The position numbers were made by a program, and so were the translations under genes. Shown here in pieces: positions 15,729-26,200 of a stretch of DNA of 64,000 bases. Source of the stretch: Bacteroides sp. (lineage in GTDB: Bacteria > Bacteroidota > Bacteroidia > Bacteroidales > Bacteroidaceae); assembly GCA_019416685.1 (NCBI GenBank), contig DXWV01000059.1, positions 84,872-148,871 of the forward strand. Reading direction: 5' to 3'. Below the pieces are notes generated by a model. The model was given only the letters and a program-made list of their open reading frames with translations, made no database searches and had not been told where the DNA came from. The number at the start of each line of letters is the position of its first letter. The first letter of the stretch is position 1.

Positions 15729-18032
15729 ATGTATATAAAATCGATTATTACACATCTTAGAACGGTATGCGGTCTTGCCTGCTGTGCGTTTCCTTGCTTG
15801 TATTTGCAAGCTCAGGAAGTAGTTGCCTATAATGACCTGACAGATTTGAATTTGAATATAACTGTCAGTTATGGAGATCAGGGCCTGATAAGCAATCTGA
15901 TTGATAATTCCCTCACTACGGTTTATACACTTGATAAGTTTGACGGGGGCTGGTCTGTTGATTTCTATTCTCCGGTTCCTTTGGTCGTTACGGGAGTCAA
16001 TCTTGTGAACGGTAATGCAGGGAGAGAAAATGATCCGAAGTCTTGGAACTTAAAATGTTCGGAGGACGGGCAGAATTGGGGAAGGGCCATACAAGGAGTG
16101 AATGCTGAAACTTTTGAGGATGCTTATACCGCTAAATACTTTTCTGTTGGAAGAGAACTCGCCCGCCAGTGGTGGCGTATCAGTATAACTGAAGTGAATG
16201 GCGGAGAGTCCTTAGTGCTATCGGATATACAACTTTTCGGTTTTCAGGTTGGTAATGATCAACTGGTAGATCTTAGTACAGCTACTATTCGTTCCTCATA
16301 TCCCGTGGCAGAAGGAAAATTGGAAAATCTGGTTTCGGATGATATGAACCAAGAAGTTATCTTTCATTCCGTCAATGGCGGATATATCCAATATGAGTTG
16401 CCTTCTGCTATTCAGCTGAAAAGTTATCGTATTGGTACAGGAACAAATGGAAATACTCCGCGTAGTTGGGTGCTGAAAGCTTCCTGTGATGGTGAGCAGT
16501 GGGATATTTTAGACAGACAGACTAACCGGAATTTCTTTAATGCTTCACATACTTCAATGGAGTTCTCGTTGACTGATCTCAGCCGGAAAATACTTGACTG
16601 GTATAATCTCGCTAAGTTATCTCATGAAGCTTTGAATACCCGTTACTGGGATAATACCAAACAATATTATCTGCAGAAGAATAGTGTTCCTCCTCATACC
16701 GGATTTAATTATTGGTGGATGGCTCATGCCCTGGATGCCTTGGTGGATGGTTATCAGCGTAGGATAGAAGTTGGTGGCTCACGTGGTGAATTGCAGGCGT
16801 ATCAGTTAAAGATGAATCAACTCTATATGGGTGTTCCCCGAAACAACACTTCAAGAAAAGATGCCTGGTGGAATAGTTTCTACGATGATATGGAGTGGAT
16901 GGCCATTGCTGCATTAAGGGCTTATCAGGCTACAAAAGAGCAGAAGTGGATGAACGTGGCAACCGAACTTTATGATTACATAAAAGGAGGGTGGACCGAT
17001 GTGCACGGTGGTGGCGTGATGTGGGAGAAAAATAGTCCGAACTCCAAGAATGCCTGTTCCAATGGTCCTGCTATGATTCTGGCTGCTCGTCTTTATAGGG
17101 AAACAGGTAAACAGGAATACCTGGACTTTGCTACAAAGATTTATGACTGGATGGCAGTATCGTTGGTCAATGAATATGGGGGTGTCTGGGATGGTTATGG
17201 TAACTATAATGAAGGAATGCTTTTGACTTATAATCAAGGTACTTGGTTAGGAGGTTGTTTGGAATTGTATAACATTACTCAGGATAAAAAGTACTATTAT
17301 TCTGCACTGACTACCGCTAAATATGTAGTAAATGATCGGAAGCGTTTTTCTGCTTTTGGTATTTTGAAAGGAGAAAACTCTGGTGACGGAGGGTTATTCA
17401 AAGGTATCTTTATGCGCTATTTGGCTCAGATGATCACAGACAATGTACTGGACGAAGAGACAGAAGAAGAGTTTACCAGCTTCTTTCTTGAAAATGGCTT
17501 GTCTTGTTACCATGCTGCCATGCTGAAAGGAGATAATTTAACTTTCGGGCATAATTGGGCCGAACTTCCGGAGAATACTATCACCGACTCATCTATCCAT
17601 CTTAGTGGTATTATGCTTTATGAAATGATAAGTAATCTGGAACGTAGCGGGAAGCTGGCAAAGCTTTTTGATAAGTATGTCGCAAACCGGATGAAATCTT
17701 ACAAATATTTCCGCTTGGAAGAATTGGGACGCCGAGATAATTATAATCTGGAGCTATCTAAATTCCAGTTACTTTCGGATACTTCGGTTGGTCTGGGGAA
17801 TGTGCTTTCCGATCTGAAGCCATATTCTGTAACCATAGAAGATAAAAGATTAAAAGTTGTAGTAAAAAATGGGAGTGGCGGGAGTATTTGTATCTATGAT
17901 TCCGTAGGAAGATCAGTATGGAAAGATCAATATTTTAATGGAGTTTATGAGAAGCAACTTTCTTTGTCGGGATTGCATGTGATACAAATACAGACAGATA
18001 ATAATTTTTATTCAGCGAAATTGCTTTTTTGA
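15729..18032 (+). CDS. GH76 endo-alpha-1,6-mannanase with N-terminal discoidin-like modules
   Basis: A 767-residue secreted enzyme that should cut the alpha-1,6-mannan backbone of fungal mannans. After the signal peptide (cut near LYLQAQE) come two F5/8 type C-like binding modules (about 25-170 and 175-285). The GH76 (alpha/alpha)6 barrel spans about 290-660, with the paired catalytic aspartates in FYDDMEW at D386-D387 and family landmarks NYWWMAHALDAL, GGVMWEKN and GTWLGG. A short T9SS-like tail ends the protein (ICIYDSVGRSVWK). The ATG at 15729 gives a good signal peptide; the in-frame ATG at 15651 would add 26 residues lying across an inverted repeat. It is the last gene of the susC-led run before the regulator. 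Confidence 0.93.
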   Translation: MYIKSIITHLRTVCGLACCAFPCLYLQAQEVVAYNDLTDLNLNITVSYGDQGLISNLIDNSLTTVYTLDKFDGGWSVDFYSPVPLVVTGVNLVNGNAGRENDPKSWNLKCSEDGQNWGRAIQGVNAETFEDAYTAKYFSVGRELARQWWRISITEVNGGESLVLSDIQLFGFQVGNDQLVDLSTATIRSSYPVAEGKLENLVSDDMNQEVIFHSVNGGYIQYELPSAIQLKSYRIGTGTNGNTPRSWVLKASCDGEQWDILDRQTNRNFFNASHTSMEFSLTDLSRKILDWYNLAKLSHEALNTRYWDNTKQYYLQKNSVPPHTGFNYWWMAHALDALVDGYQRRIEVGGSRGELQAYQLKMNQLYMGVPRNNTSRKDAWWNSFYDDMEWMAIAALRAYQATKEQKWMNVATELYDYIKGGWTDVHGGGVMWEKNSPNSKNACSNGPAMILAARLYRETGKQEYLDFATKIYDWMAVSLVNEYGGVWDGYGNYNEGMLLTYNQGTWLGGCLELYNITQDKKYYYSALTTAKYVVNDRKRFSAFGILKGENSGDGGLFKGIFMRYLAQMITDNVLDEETEEEFTSFFLENGLSCYHAAMLKGDNLTFGHNWAELPENTITDSSIHLSGIMLYEMISNLERSGKLAKLFDKYVANRMKSYKYFRLEELGRRDNYNLELSKFQLLSDTSVGLGNVLSDLKPYSVTIEDKRLKVVVKNGSGGSICIYDSVGRSVWKDQYFNGVYEKQLSLSGLHVIQIQTDNNFYSAKLLF

Positions 18033-18046
18033 AAAGAAATGAAACT

Positions 18047-18233
18047 CACCACAGAGTAGCACAGAGTTCCACAGAGTATTATTTATCTGATAAAACGCGG
18101 ATGATCGCAGATGAGCGCAGATTAAAAGACTGTAGTTCTTTATCATACATTTGTTTCCCTTTGTGAAAATCTGCGTTCATCTGCGTTTCAATAAAGATTT
18201 AAACTCTGTGGAACTCCGTGCTACTCTGTGGTG
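18047..18233. repeat. Palindromic repeat element, copy A
   Basis: The 30-bp arms 18047-18076 (begin CACCACAGAGTAGC) and 18204-18233 are complementary with one mismatch. Nested inside are imperfect inverted repeats with the words CGCAGATGAGCGCAGATT and AAATCTGCGTTCATCTGCG. It encodes nothing. A degenerate second copy lies at 18588-18750. It occupies part of the 937-bp gene-free stretch between GH76 and the HTCS gene. Confidence 0.8.
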
Positions 18234-18366
18234 AAATACATTCAAATCTGAAAAGTAACGAAGGTTATGGCCCTATCTTTTCGATGGTGGAAGCATCCAT
18301 AGACGACATCGTTACCCTTGCCTGGTGTTGTACTTTGTCTTTCTCAGAAAGGGACGTTTCTTTCCC

Positions 18367-18485
18367 CGGTGTACAGTATTGTTTTACATGTACATGTAAA
18401 GCAGCATGAGATGCACATGTCGTGCTGTCCCACATGCACATGTCGTACTGCTTTACATGTACATCTAAAACAACGTTACACACCG
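18367..18485. repeat. Central palindrome between the two repeat copies
   Basis: The arms 18381-18404 and 18448-18471 are complementary over 23 of 24 bases (core TTTACATGTACATGTAAA is itself an 18-bp palindrome). Outer CGGTGT at 18367-18372 pairs with ACACCG at 18480-18485. The loop holds a 17-bp direct repeat, ATGCACATGTCGTGCTG at 18411 and ATGCACATGTCGTACTG at 18434. Short ORFs across it look accidental. Confidence 0.7.
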
Positions 18486-18587
18486 AGGCTTTATACGTTA
18501 CTCTACGAGAGGGGGCTTTATCAATATCGGAGAAAGAGACTGATGGCAATGACAAACACCATTAAGTTCAAATCGGAAAGGAGCTAA

Positions 18588-18750
18588 ACTCATCACAGAG
18601 ATATTATTTTCTCTGATGAAACGCGGATTAACACAGATTAAAAGACTGTATTTTATCTTAGATTTGTTTCCCTTTGCGAAAATCTGCGTTCATCTGCATT
18701 TCAATAAAGATTTAAACGCAGTGAAACTCTGTGCTACTCTGTGGTGAAAT
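18588..18750. repeat. Palindromic repeat element, copy B
   Basis: A degenerate copy of the 18047-18233 element. It keeps the blocks AAACGCGGAT, AGATTAAAAGACTGTA, TTTGTTTCCCTTTG, AAATCTGCGTTCATCTGC and CTCTGTGCTACTCTGTGGTG, but the left arm is shortened to about CATCACAGAG. The copies are in the same orientation. Nothing else is seen between 18750 and the regulator start apart from AT-rich DNA. Confidence 0.75.
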
Positions 18751-18969
18751 TGATTTCGGCTACTGATTCGCATGAGTAATAGCTCTAAGGATATAATTTC
18801 ATACTCTTTTCTTTTTGTCAATCCCTGCTTTTTTGTTTTCTTTGTAATGTAAAAGAGCTTTTTGTATAGGTGATAAAGTATTAATGTATATCAGATGATT
18901 ACTGTAAGTTTTTTTATTGAGGAAAATCGCGTTTTACTATGAATTGAATTTAACCTTATGTAGGGTAAT

Positions 18970-21900
18970 ATGGAAACAAGAATCAGGAGTTTTTTGATAG
19001 GAATATTCTCTTTAGTTACACTCTTTGCCTATTCTCATAATCTTAAACAGATAACCAACCGGGATGGTCTTTCTAATAGTTCAGTTATCTGTCTGTTTCA
19101 AGATAGCGAGCGTTTTCTGTGGGTGGGTACTTATGACGGATTGAATATGTATGATGGCCGGGATATTTATGTCTATAAACCACATGTCAATAGTCAGAAG
19201 AGTCTTTCGAGCAATGTAATAAGAGAAATAATTGAAACGAAAGACCAGAGCTTATGGGTAAATACAAAGTGGGGACTGAATAAACTCTCCCGTAAGAAAA
19301 ATAGTATAGAGGAGTCTTATGATGAGTTCCGTGATAGTTATTTTATAGCAAAGGATAGCAAAGATCATCTTTTTGTATTAGGTAAACAGGGATTTATTTC
19401 GTTCTATGATGAGGTGAATAAAAGGTTTATAGATCTTTCTGTTGGTGAGGATATAACGAATTCATATGCACATAATTTTACCATTGATAACAATGATACT
19501 ATCTGGATTACACTGCAAGGTAAAGTCAGGAAATTCACTGTCGACTTCAAAAATGAAAAGATACCTCGAATTGTGAGACATCCCGGTCTCGCTCATCCCA
19601 CAGAAATAACAAACTTCTGTTATAATGGGGGGCATTTTGTTTTTGTTGATCTCAAGCGTGATTTATATACAGTGAATAAGGGGAAAGCGGAGCATATAGC
19701 GAATATCTCTGAACTTGTCAACCAGAATGGTATTATCTCTACCATCATTTTTGATGATGACGATATTCTGATTGGTTTTAAGACCAACGGTTTGTTCCGG
19801 CTTATAGCAAAGGAGGGTTATAGAAGTGAAAAGATTGATATAAATTGTGGTGTCTTTTCGTTGTGGAAAGACGAATTACAGAATATAATCTGGATTGGTA
19901 CTGACGGGCAAGGTGTGTTTGCTTACACAAAAGACGCTTATACTTTCTGTAACATTACTTTGAACCAGCTTCCTATTAAGAAAAAGCGTCCGGTTCGTGC
20001 TATTCAGACGGATAAAGATGAGAACCTCTGGCTTGGAACAAAAGATAATGGTGTAATCTGTATCAAGAACTATCGCACGGCAAAGGAGTATTCTTCTTCC
20101 AATGTCATTCAGTATACGATGCGGGATGGGTTGGCTAATAATTCTGTTTTTGCTTTTTCACTGAGCCGGAAGAATATTCTTTGGATCTGTTCCGATGGAC
20201 CTGGAATCAGTTATTATTCTTATGATGATCAGAAGATACATCACATCTCTGATGCCCGATACGTACATACCATTCATGAAGCAAGTGATTCTGTTTTATG
20301 GGTAGGAGCAGACAAAGGGTTGTTAAAACTGTCTGTGGAGTGGAAGGGTAATAAACCCATTGTCAAGGATAGCAGGGCTTTTCTCTCAGAAGTAAGAGGC
20401 AAACGTTTTGATATTCAAATTTATTCGATGTATGCCGAGAATGATTCTATCCTCTGGCTCGGTACACGTGGTTCCGGTGCATTTCGTTTCAACATGTATA
20501 CAGGTAGTTATCAGAACATCCGGTTTAATAAGGCAGGAATCCCGCCTATTGATGATATCCTTTGTATTCTGAAAGATAGCAAACAACGTCTATGGTTTGG
20601 TTCCAGTTACGGTCTGACCCGTTTGAATAGTTATCAGAAGGATAGTGTATCTTTTACCAGTTACAGTGAAAGTAACGGTTTGCCTAATAACACGATACAT
20701 GGGATGAAAGAAGATAGCCGTGGCAATTTGTGGCTCAGTAGCAATACCGGTATTATTCAGTTCACCCCCGATCGTGAAGTTTTTCGTCAATATAATTACA
20801 AAACAGGTTTGGATGTTTTTGAGTTTAGTGACAATGCTTATTATCAGAGTCCGTTCACAGGTTCTATTTTCTTTGGTGGTATCAATGGAGTGGTATGGCT
20901 TCAGGAGGATTCCATAACAGAAAACAAGGTGGTACCCGAGATTTATTTTACCCGTTTGCGTATTTTCAATGAAGACTACAATATTAACGATCTGACGAAA
21001 GGAGAAGGTGAGAATCGATATCTGGAATTAAAGTACAACCAAAACTTCTTTTCTATATCGTTTGTTGCCATGGACTTTATTAATGGAGCCAATAGCAGTT
21101 ACTCATACTTGTTGGAAAACTTCAGTAATGTCTGGATGAATACTGAACAGACAAACGAGGCACATTTCACAAGTATTCCTCCGGGTAAATATGTATTGAA
21201 AGTGCGTTATAATAGTGGTACTGATGGCTCTAAAGATCAATATGAAAGTATTACCATTGTTATTCTCCCTCCCTGGTACTTTGGTATCTATGCCAAAATC
21301 TGTTATTTGTTGCTGATTATTGGTATTGGTTTCTATATTGTGCGCTGGATAGGGAAACGGAATGAACGAAAAAGAAAAGTCATTGCCGAGAAGCTTGAGG
21401 AGCGTCATAAGGAAGAAGTATATGAAGAAAAATTACGATTCTTTACCAACATCACCCATGAGTTCTGTACACCATTGACTTTGATTTACGGACCGTGTGA
21501 ACGAATTCTGACGCATCCGAATACAGATTCCTTTACCCGGAAATATGTTCAGCTTATCAAATCGAATACCGAACGTTTGAATGCATTGATACAGGAAGTT
21601 ATCGAATTCCGAAGGATGGAGACCGGACATAAAACATGTAATATCCAGCAGGTGAATATTAACGAAGTGTTGAATGATATTTCAACCTCTTTCTCTGAAC
21701 TGGCGGAACAGAACAAAATAATGTTTGAAGTAGAGGTAGGTAAATCTATTTACTGGAATACGGACTTCAGATGTTTGTCTAAAATATTGAATAACTTAAT
21801 TTCCAATGCTTTTAAATATACTCCGGAGGGGGGGATTATTCGTATCAGGGTATTGACTGAAAATAATCACCTCTTGTTGCGGGTATACAATACCGGAAAA

Positions 21901-23028
21901 GGAATCCGTGAAGAAAACAGAGAACTGATCTTCAACCGGTATAGCATACTGGACAATATAGAAGAGAATGCCGTGAAAGGACTTTCTTCCCGTAACGGTT
22001 TGGGAATGGCTATTTGCCACAGTATGGTTGAGTTATTAAAAGGAGAAATTCATATCGAAAGTGAGGTCGATAAATATGCAGAATTCATTGTGACTCTGCC
22101 CGAACTGGAGTTAACTCCGTTGACAGATGGTAAACAGGTTTCACCTGTCTTTCATCGGCCGGATAAGACAGAAACTGTTGAGGATATTGAGAATGAAAGG
22201 ATACCTGTACCACTCGTTTTGCCAGAGCGACTCCCCGATGACATGAAAGCAAAAATACTGGTTATTGATGATAATAAAGAGATATTGGGATTAATTCAGG
22301 AGATTCTTTCTGATAAATATCGGATAGTGACAGCTGATGATGGTGAGAAGGGAATGGCTATCTTGAAAGCCGAAGTACCCGATCTTGTTATTACCGATGT
22401 CATGATGCCGGGAACGGACGGTTTTGAGCTCACCCGTCAGATCAAACAGAATAAGCATACGATGTATATTCCATTGATAATTCTTTCGGCAAAGAATACG
22501 AATGAAGAAAAGATAGAGGGCATCGAAGCGGGAGCGGATGCCTATATCCCTAAACCGTTTAATGCAACCTATCTGTGTGCGGTGGTAGACCGCTTACTCG
22601 ATAATCGCAATAAATTGAAGGAGTACTATAATTCTTCTGCCAGTGCATATGAGTTTACGAATGGGCAACTTATGCAGAAAGAAGATAAGGACTTTATGCA
22701 AAATGTGATTGCCTTTATTGATGAGAATATGGATAATGCCGAACTTTCTCCGGAAGATATGGCGAGTTATCTGCAACTCAGTATTCGTAATTTGTATCGC
22801 AAGTTTAAGGAACTTGATCAGCTGCCGCCAAAAGACTTCATTAAGGATTACCGGGTTCATCATGCTGCCAAGTTATTGAAGACTACAAAGCTCACGATTC
22901 AGGAGATTATCTATAAGTCGGGATTCAACAATCGTTCTCATTTTTATAAGGAGTTTGATAAGAGATTCAATACTACTCCGAGAGAATTCCGCGAGGCTCA
23001 CAATCATAGGGATGAGACGTTGTCGTAA
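18970..23028 (+). CDS. Hybrid two-component system regulator (HTCS)
   Basis: A 1,352-residue inner-membrane sensor that senses periplasmic glycan fragments and activates PUL genes. The N-terminal two-thirds of the sensor is a two-bladed Reg_prop beta-propeller (repeats such as LWVGTYDGLNMYDG, LWLGTKDNGVICI, LWFGSSYGLTRL), then a Y_Y_Y domain (about 700-765) and one membrane helix near 772-795. The kinase core has the H box FFTNITHEF with H830, then the HATPase (NLISNAFKYTPEGG). The receiver has its phospho-acceptor at D1143 (VITDVMMPG). An AraC-type HTH fills the last 110 residues. Its place between GH76 and GH2 and the shared upstream motif of three units argue that it controls PUL 1. Confidence 0.96.
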   Translation: METRIRSFLIGIFSLVTLFAYSHNLKQITNRDGLSNSSVICLFQDSERFLWVGTYDGLNMYDGRDIYVYKPHVNSQKSLSSNVIREIIETKDQSLWVNTKWGLNKLSRKKNSIEESYDEFRDSYFIAKDSKDHLFVLGKQGFISFYDEVNKRFIDLSVGEDITNSYAHNFTIDNNDTIWITLQGKVRKFTVDFKNEKIPRIVRHPGLAHPTEITNFCYNGGHFVFVDLKRDLYTVNKGKAEHIANISELVNQNGIISTIIFDDDDILIGFKTNGLFRLIAKEGYRSEKIDINCGVFSLWKDELQNIIWIGTDGQGVFAYTKDAYTFCNITLNQLPIKKKRPVRAIQTDKDENLWLGTKDNGVICIKNYRTAKEYSSSNVIQYTMRDGLANNSVFAFSLSRKNILWICSDGPGISYYSYDDQKIHHISDARYVHTIHEASDSVLWVGADKGLLKLSVEWKGNKPIVKDSRAFLSEVRGKRFDIQIYSMYAENDSILWLGTRGSGAFRFNMYTGSYQNIRFNKAGIPPIDDILCILKDSKQRLWFGSSYGLTRLNSYQKDSVSFTSYSESNGLPNNTIHGMKEDSRGNLWLSSNTGIIQFTPDREVFRQYNYKTGLDVFEFSDNAYYQSPFTGSIFFGGINGVVWLQEDSITENKVVPEIYFTRLRIFNEDYNINDLTKGEGENRYLELKYNQNFFSISFVAMDFINGANSSYSYLLENFSNVWMNTEQTNEAHFTSIPPGKYVLKVRYNSGTDGSKDQYESITIVILPPWYFGIYAKICYLLLIIGIGFYIVRWIGKRNERKRKVIAEKLEERHKEEVYEEKLRFFTNITHEFCTPLTLIYGPCERILTHPNTDSFTRKYVQLIKSNTERLNALIQEVIEFRRMETGHKTCNIQQVNINEVLNDISTSFSELAEQNKIMFEVEVGKSIYWNTDFRCLSKILNNLISNAFKYTPEGGIIRIRVLTENNHLLLRVYNTGKGIREENRELIFNRYSILDNIEENAVKGLSSRNGLGMAICHSMVELLKGEIHIESEVDKYAEFIVTLPELELTPLTDGKQVSPVFHRPDKTETVEDIENERIPVPLVLPERLPDDMKAKILVIDDNKEILGLIQEILSDKYRIVTADDGEKGMAILKAEVPDLVITDVMMPGTDGFELTRQIKQNKHTMYIPLIILSAKNTNEEKIEGIEAGADAYIPKPFNATYLCAVVDRLLDNRNKLKEYYNSSASAYEFTNGQLMQKEDKDFMQNVIAFIDENMDNAELSPEDMASYLQLSIRNLYRKFKELDQLPPKDFIKDYRVHHAAKLLKTTKLTIQEIIYKSGFNNRSHFYKEFDKRFNTTPREFREAHNHRDETLS

Positions 23029-23121
23029 GAGGCAGTTTTTAATTGCCTTTCATCTTAAAGTAAGGATTATGTATATATAAGTATTTTTTTTCGTAATAAA
23101 GGCAACTTTAATAGTGTAAAG

Positions 23122-23145
23122 ACATTATTGGAGACATTTTTGTCA
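23122..23145 (+). promoter_or_regulatory. Candidate HTCS operator, GH2 promoter
   Basis: ATTATTGGAGACA (23124-23136) is the inverted form of the repeat at 7367-7402. It overlaps GACATTTTTGTCA (23133-23145), which lies 32 bp before the -7 box at 23178, the same gap as in the susC promoter. GACA-TTTT-TGTC within it is a perfect palindrome. Confidence 0.6.
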
Positions 23146-23177
23146 CAAAAACGAAGCCCAATTTGTATTTCAGTGCA

Positions 23178-23185
23178 TATTTTTG
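23178..23185 (+). promoter_or_regulatory. GH2 gene promoter -7 element
   Basis: TATTTTTG matches TAnnTTTG. No well-spaced TTTG -33 element is seen. The predicted leader is about 95 nt to the ATG at 23287. The rest of 23029-23286 is AT-rich, with only a weak AGGCA/TGCCT hairpin at 23030-23048 after the HTCS stop. Confidence 0.6.
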
Positions 23186-23286
23186 TAAAGTCAAATACTT
23201 TCAGTATATATGACTCATAATAGTATGAAACAAATGATATCTGCTTTGCTTTTATTGAGAATAATTATTTATATAAATGATAACCT

Positions 23287-26200
23287 ATGAAGTCTTTTAT
23301 TGTTGTTTTATCCCTTATTTGGGGAGTGATTGGTAGTTTTACAACCTATGCACAGGCGATAGATCCTAATTTATATTATGAGATCATCAGTGACCACGGT
23401 CTGGTACTCGATAATCAGAATAGCCGGGAGAACGGGACGAATATTTTTCTTGCCTCTCCGGGTAAGAATGAGAAATCTCAGGCATGGTGTTTTATCCATG
23501 TAGAAGATGATTGGTATATTATTGTCAGTCCTGCTGTCAATAAAGGTATTGATAACGGCGGAACCCGTTCCGGTAGTGGAAGCGCATTGGCGCAATGGCC
23601 TGCCAATCCCGGCAATACCAATCAGGTGTGGAAGCTTACAAAGGTAGGAAAGGACACTTATACTTTCACCAGTAAAACCAGCGGAATGAATATCGGTTAC
23701 CGTGATGCCGGGTTGGTGGGAGAACCTGCCTATCAGATGCCGGCAGATGCTTCGCTGAAGAGCCAGACGTGGATGCTCCGTAGGACACAGGTCGATATTG
23801 ATGAAGAGCGTTGGAAAACATCCAGTACCGAAGATTGGGAGAATGAGAAGATTTTTGCTATCAATAAGGAGCCGGGACATAACACTTTCATATCCTATCC
23901 TTCGTATCAGCAGATGGTGGCAGATTCTGCTTATCGTAAACCCTGGTTGCGTTCGTCCTCTCCCTGGTATCAATTACTTAATGGCAACTGGAAGTTTCAC
24001 TGGGTGAAGCAGCCTTCCGAGCGTCCGGTTCATTTCTATAAGCCTTCTTATGATGTATCTGCCTGGAAGGAAATTCCGGTTCCTTCTTGTTGGGAAATGT
24101 ACGGATATGGCACACCGATTTATACGAATATAAACTATCCGTTCCGCAATAATGCCCCGTTTATTCAGCCACAGCATGGTTATACAACAGAGAAAGAACC
24201 CAATGCTGTAGGCTCCTATCGCAGAGACTTTGTTCTGCCCGAAGAATGGAGAAATACACCTGTTTTTATTCACTTTGATGGTGTTTACAGTGCCATGTAT
24301 TTGTGGATCAATGGCAAGAAGGTAGGATATAGCCAGGGAGCTACCGAAGATGCTGAGTTCAATATCACTTCTTATGTAAAGGCTGGTAATAATACACTTG
24401 CAGTGGAGGTTTATCGCTGGAGTGACGGCAGCTATCTGGAAGATCAGGATATGTTCCGCCTGAGTGGTATTTTCAGAGATGTTTATCTGGTGGCTAAACC
24501 TAAGGTCAATTTGAGGGATTATCATCTGACTACCGGGTGGAAGGAAGACGACTTCAGCAAAGTGACATTGAATGCCAAAGCTGCTGTCCGCAACCTGGAC
24601 AAGAAGAAAGCAGCTGGTATGCAACTGGAGATGTCTTTGCTTGATACTGATGGGGCAGAACTAAACAGGGTAAGCCGCTCTCTTGCTGTTTTACCTGTCG
24701 GGAAGGAAGATACTATCACGCTCGCTTTTGAAGTTCGTAATCCCCGATTGTGGTCTGCTGAGACTCCGAATCTTTATACCGTGGTAATGGAGTTAAAAGA
24801 TAAAAACCATCAGACCGTTGAAATAGCACATACCCAATATGGCTTCCGCAAGATTGAGATTAAAAACAAACGGGTGTATGTCAATAATGAACCGGTACTC
24901 TTTAAAGGAACCAACCGTCATGATATTCATCCTCAATTCGGAAAATCCGTTCCGTTGGAATCAATGTTACAGGATGTGTTGATGTTTAAGCGTTATAATA
25001 TCAATATGCTTCGTACCAGCCATTATCCCAATGATGTGCGTATGTATGCATTGTGTGATTATTATGGTGTTTATGTAATGGATGAGGCTGATATCGAATG
25101 TCATGGTAATATGGGGATCAGCAGAAGGCCTTCCTGGATTCCGGCTTATGTAGATCGTATGGAACGTATGATACAGCGGGACAAGAATCACCCATCGGTT
25201 ATTTTCTGGTCAATGGGAAATGAATCGGGAGATGGTGATAATTTTGTCAGTGTACTTGAAGCTGCCCGCAAATTGGATAATCGTCCGATACATTATGAAG
25301 GGAAGAATGACATTACCGATATTGACTCCAATATGTATCCTTCCATAGAAGGTATCAAGTCTATGGATGCCCGTACAACTGATAAGCCTTATTTCATGTG
25401 CGAATATGCCCATGCTATGGGAAATGCTATCGGCAATCTGGATCAGTACTGGGATTTTATAGAGAATCATTCGCAACGTATGATTGGTGGCTGTATCTGG
25501 GATTGGGTGGACCAGGGAATTAATAAGTTTGGTGAGCTTCCCAATCGTTATTATTATGGAGGTGATTTTGGAGATCAGCCCAATGACGGTAGTTTCTGCT
25601 GTAACGGTATCGTTACTCCTGATCGGGCAGTGACTCCCAAACTGTTGGAAGTAAAGAAGGTATATCAATATATCAAATTCCGTCCGTATGATTTGTCACA
25701 AGGTAAAGTAGAAATTGACAACTGCTATGATTTTCTGAATCTGAATGTTTTCTCTATTCGCTGGACTTTGTTGAAGGACGGTAGGGAGGTACAATCCGGT
25801 GTACTTGAACCGGGGAATGTTGCTCCTAATAAGAAAGTAATATTAACTATACCCGCTTTGAAAAACGGGGTGGATACTTCTGCCGAATACTTCCTTAATC
25901 TTGAAGCTTGTCTGAAAGCACCTGCCACCTGGGCCAAAGCAGGTTATGTGGTTGCAAACGAACAGCTTCGTGTGACGGAACGTCCTGCTACTGTGGCAAG
26001 CCCTGTAGATACAAAGGCTGCTACATTGCAGGTAGAAGACACGAAACATTCTTTGCGTTTCCGTTCTTATGGTTTTTCTGTTGCTTTCGATAAGCATAGC
26101 GGCGAATTGAATTCTCTGATATATGCGGGTACTGAGATGATCTATCATAAAGAGGGATTTGCATTCAATTGGTATCGTACAGTTAGTAATGATAAACGTT

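Noticed and set aside
18218..18587. Short frames on both strands in the repeat island
   Set aside because: They run through palindromes, have mirrored translations on the two strands and no family similarity.
23974..24624. A 216-codon minus-strand frame inside the first GH2 gene
   Set aside because: Fully contained in a catalytic gene with conserved domains on the opposite strand.
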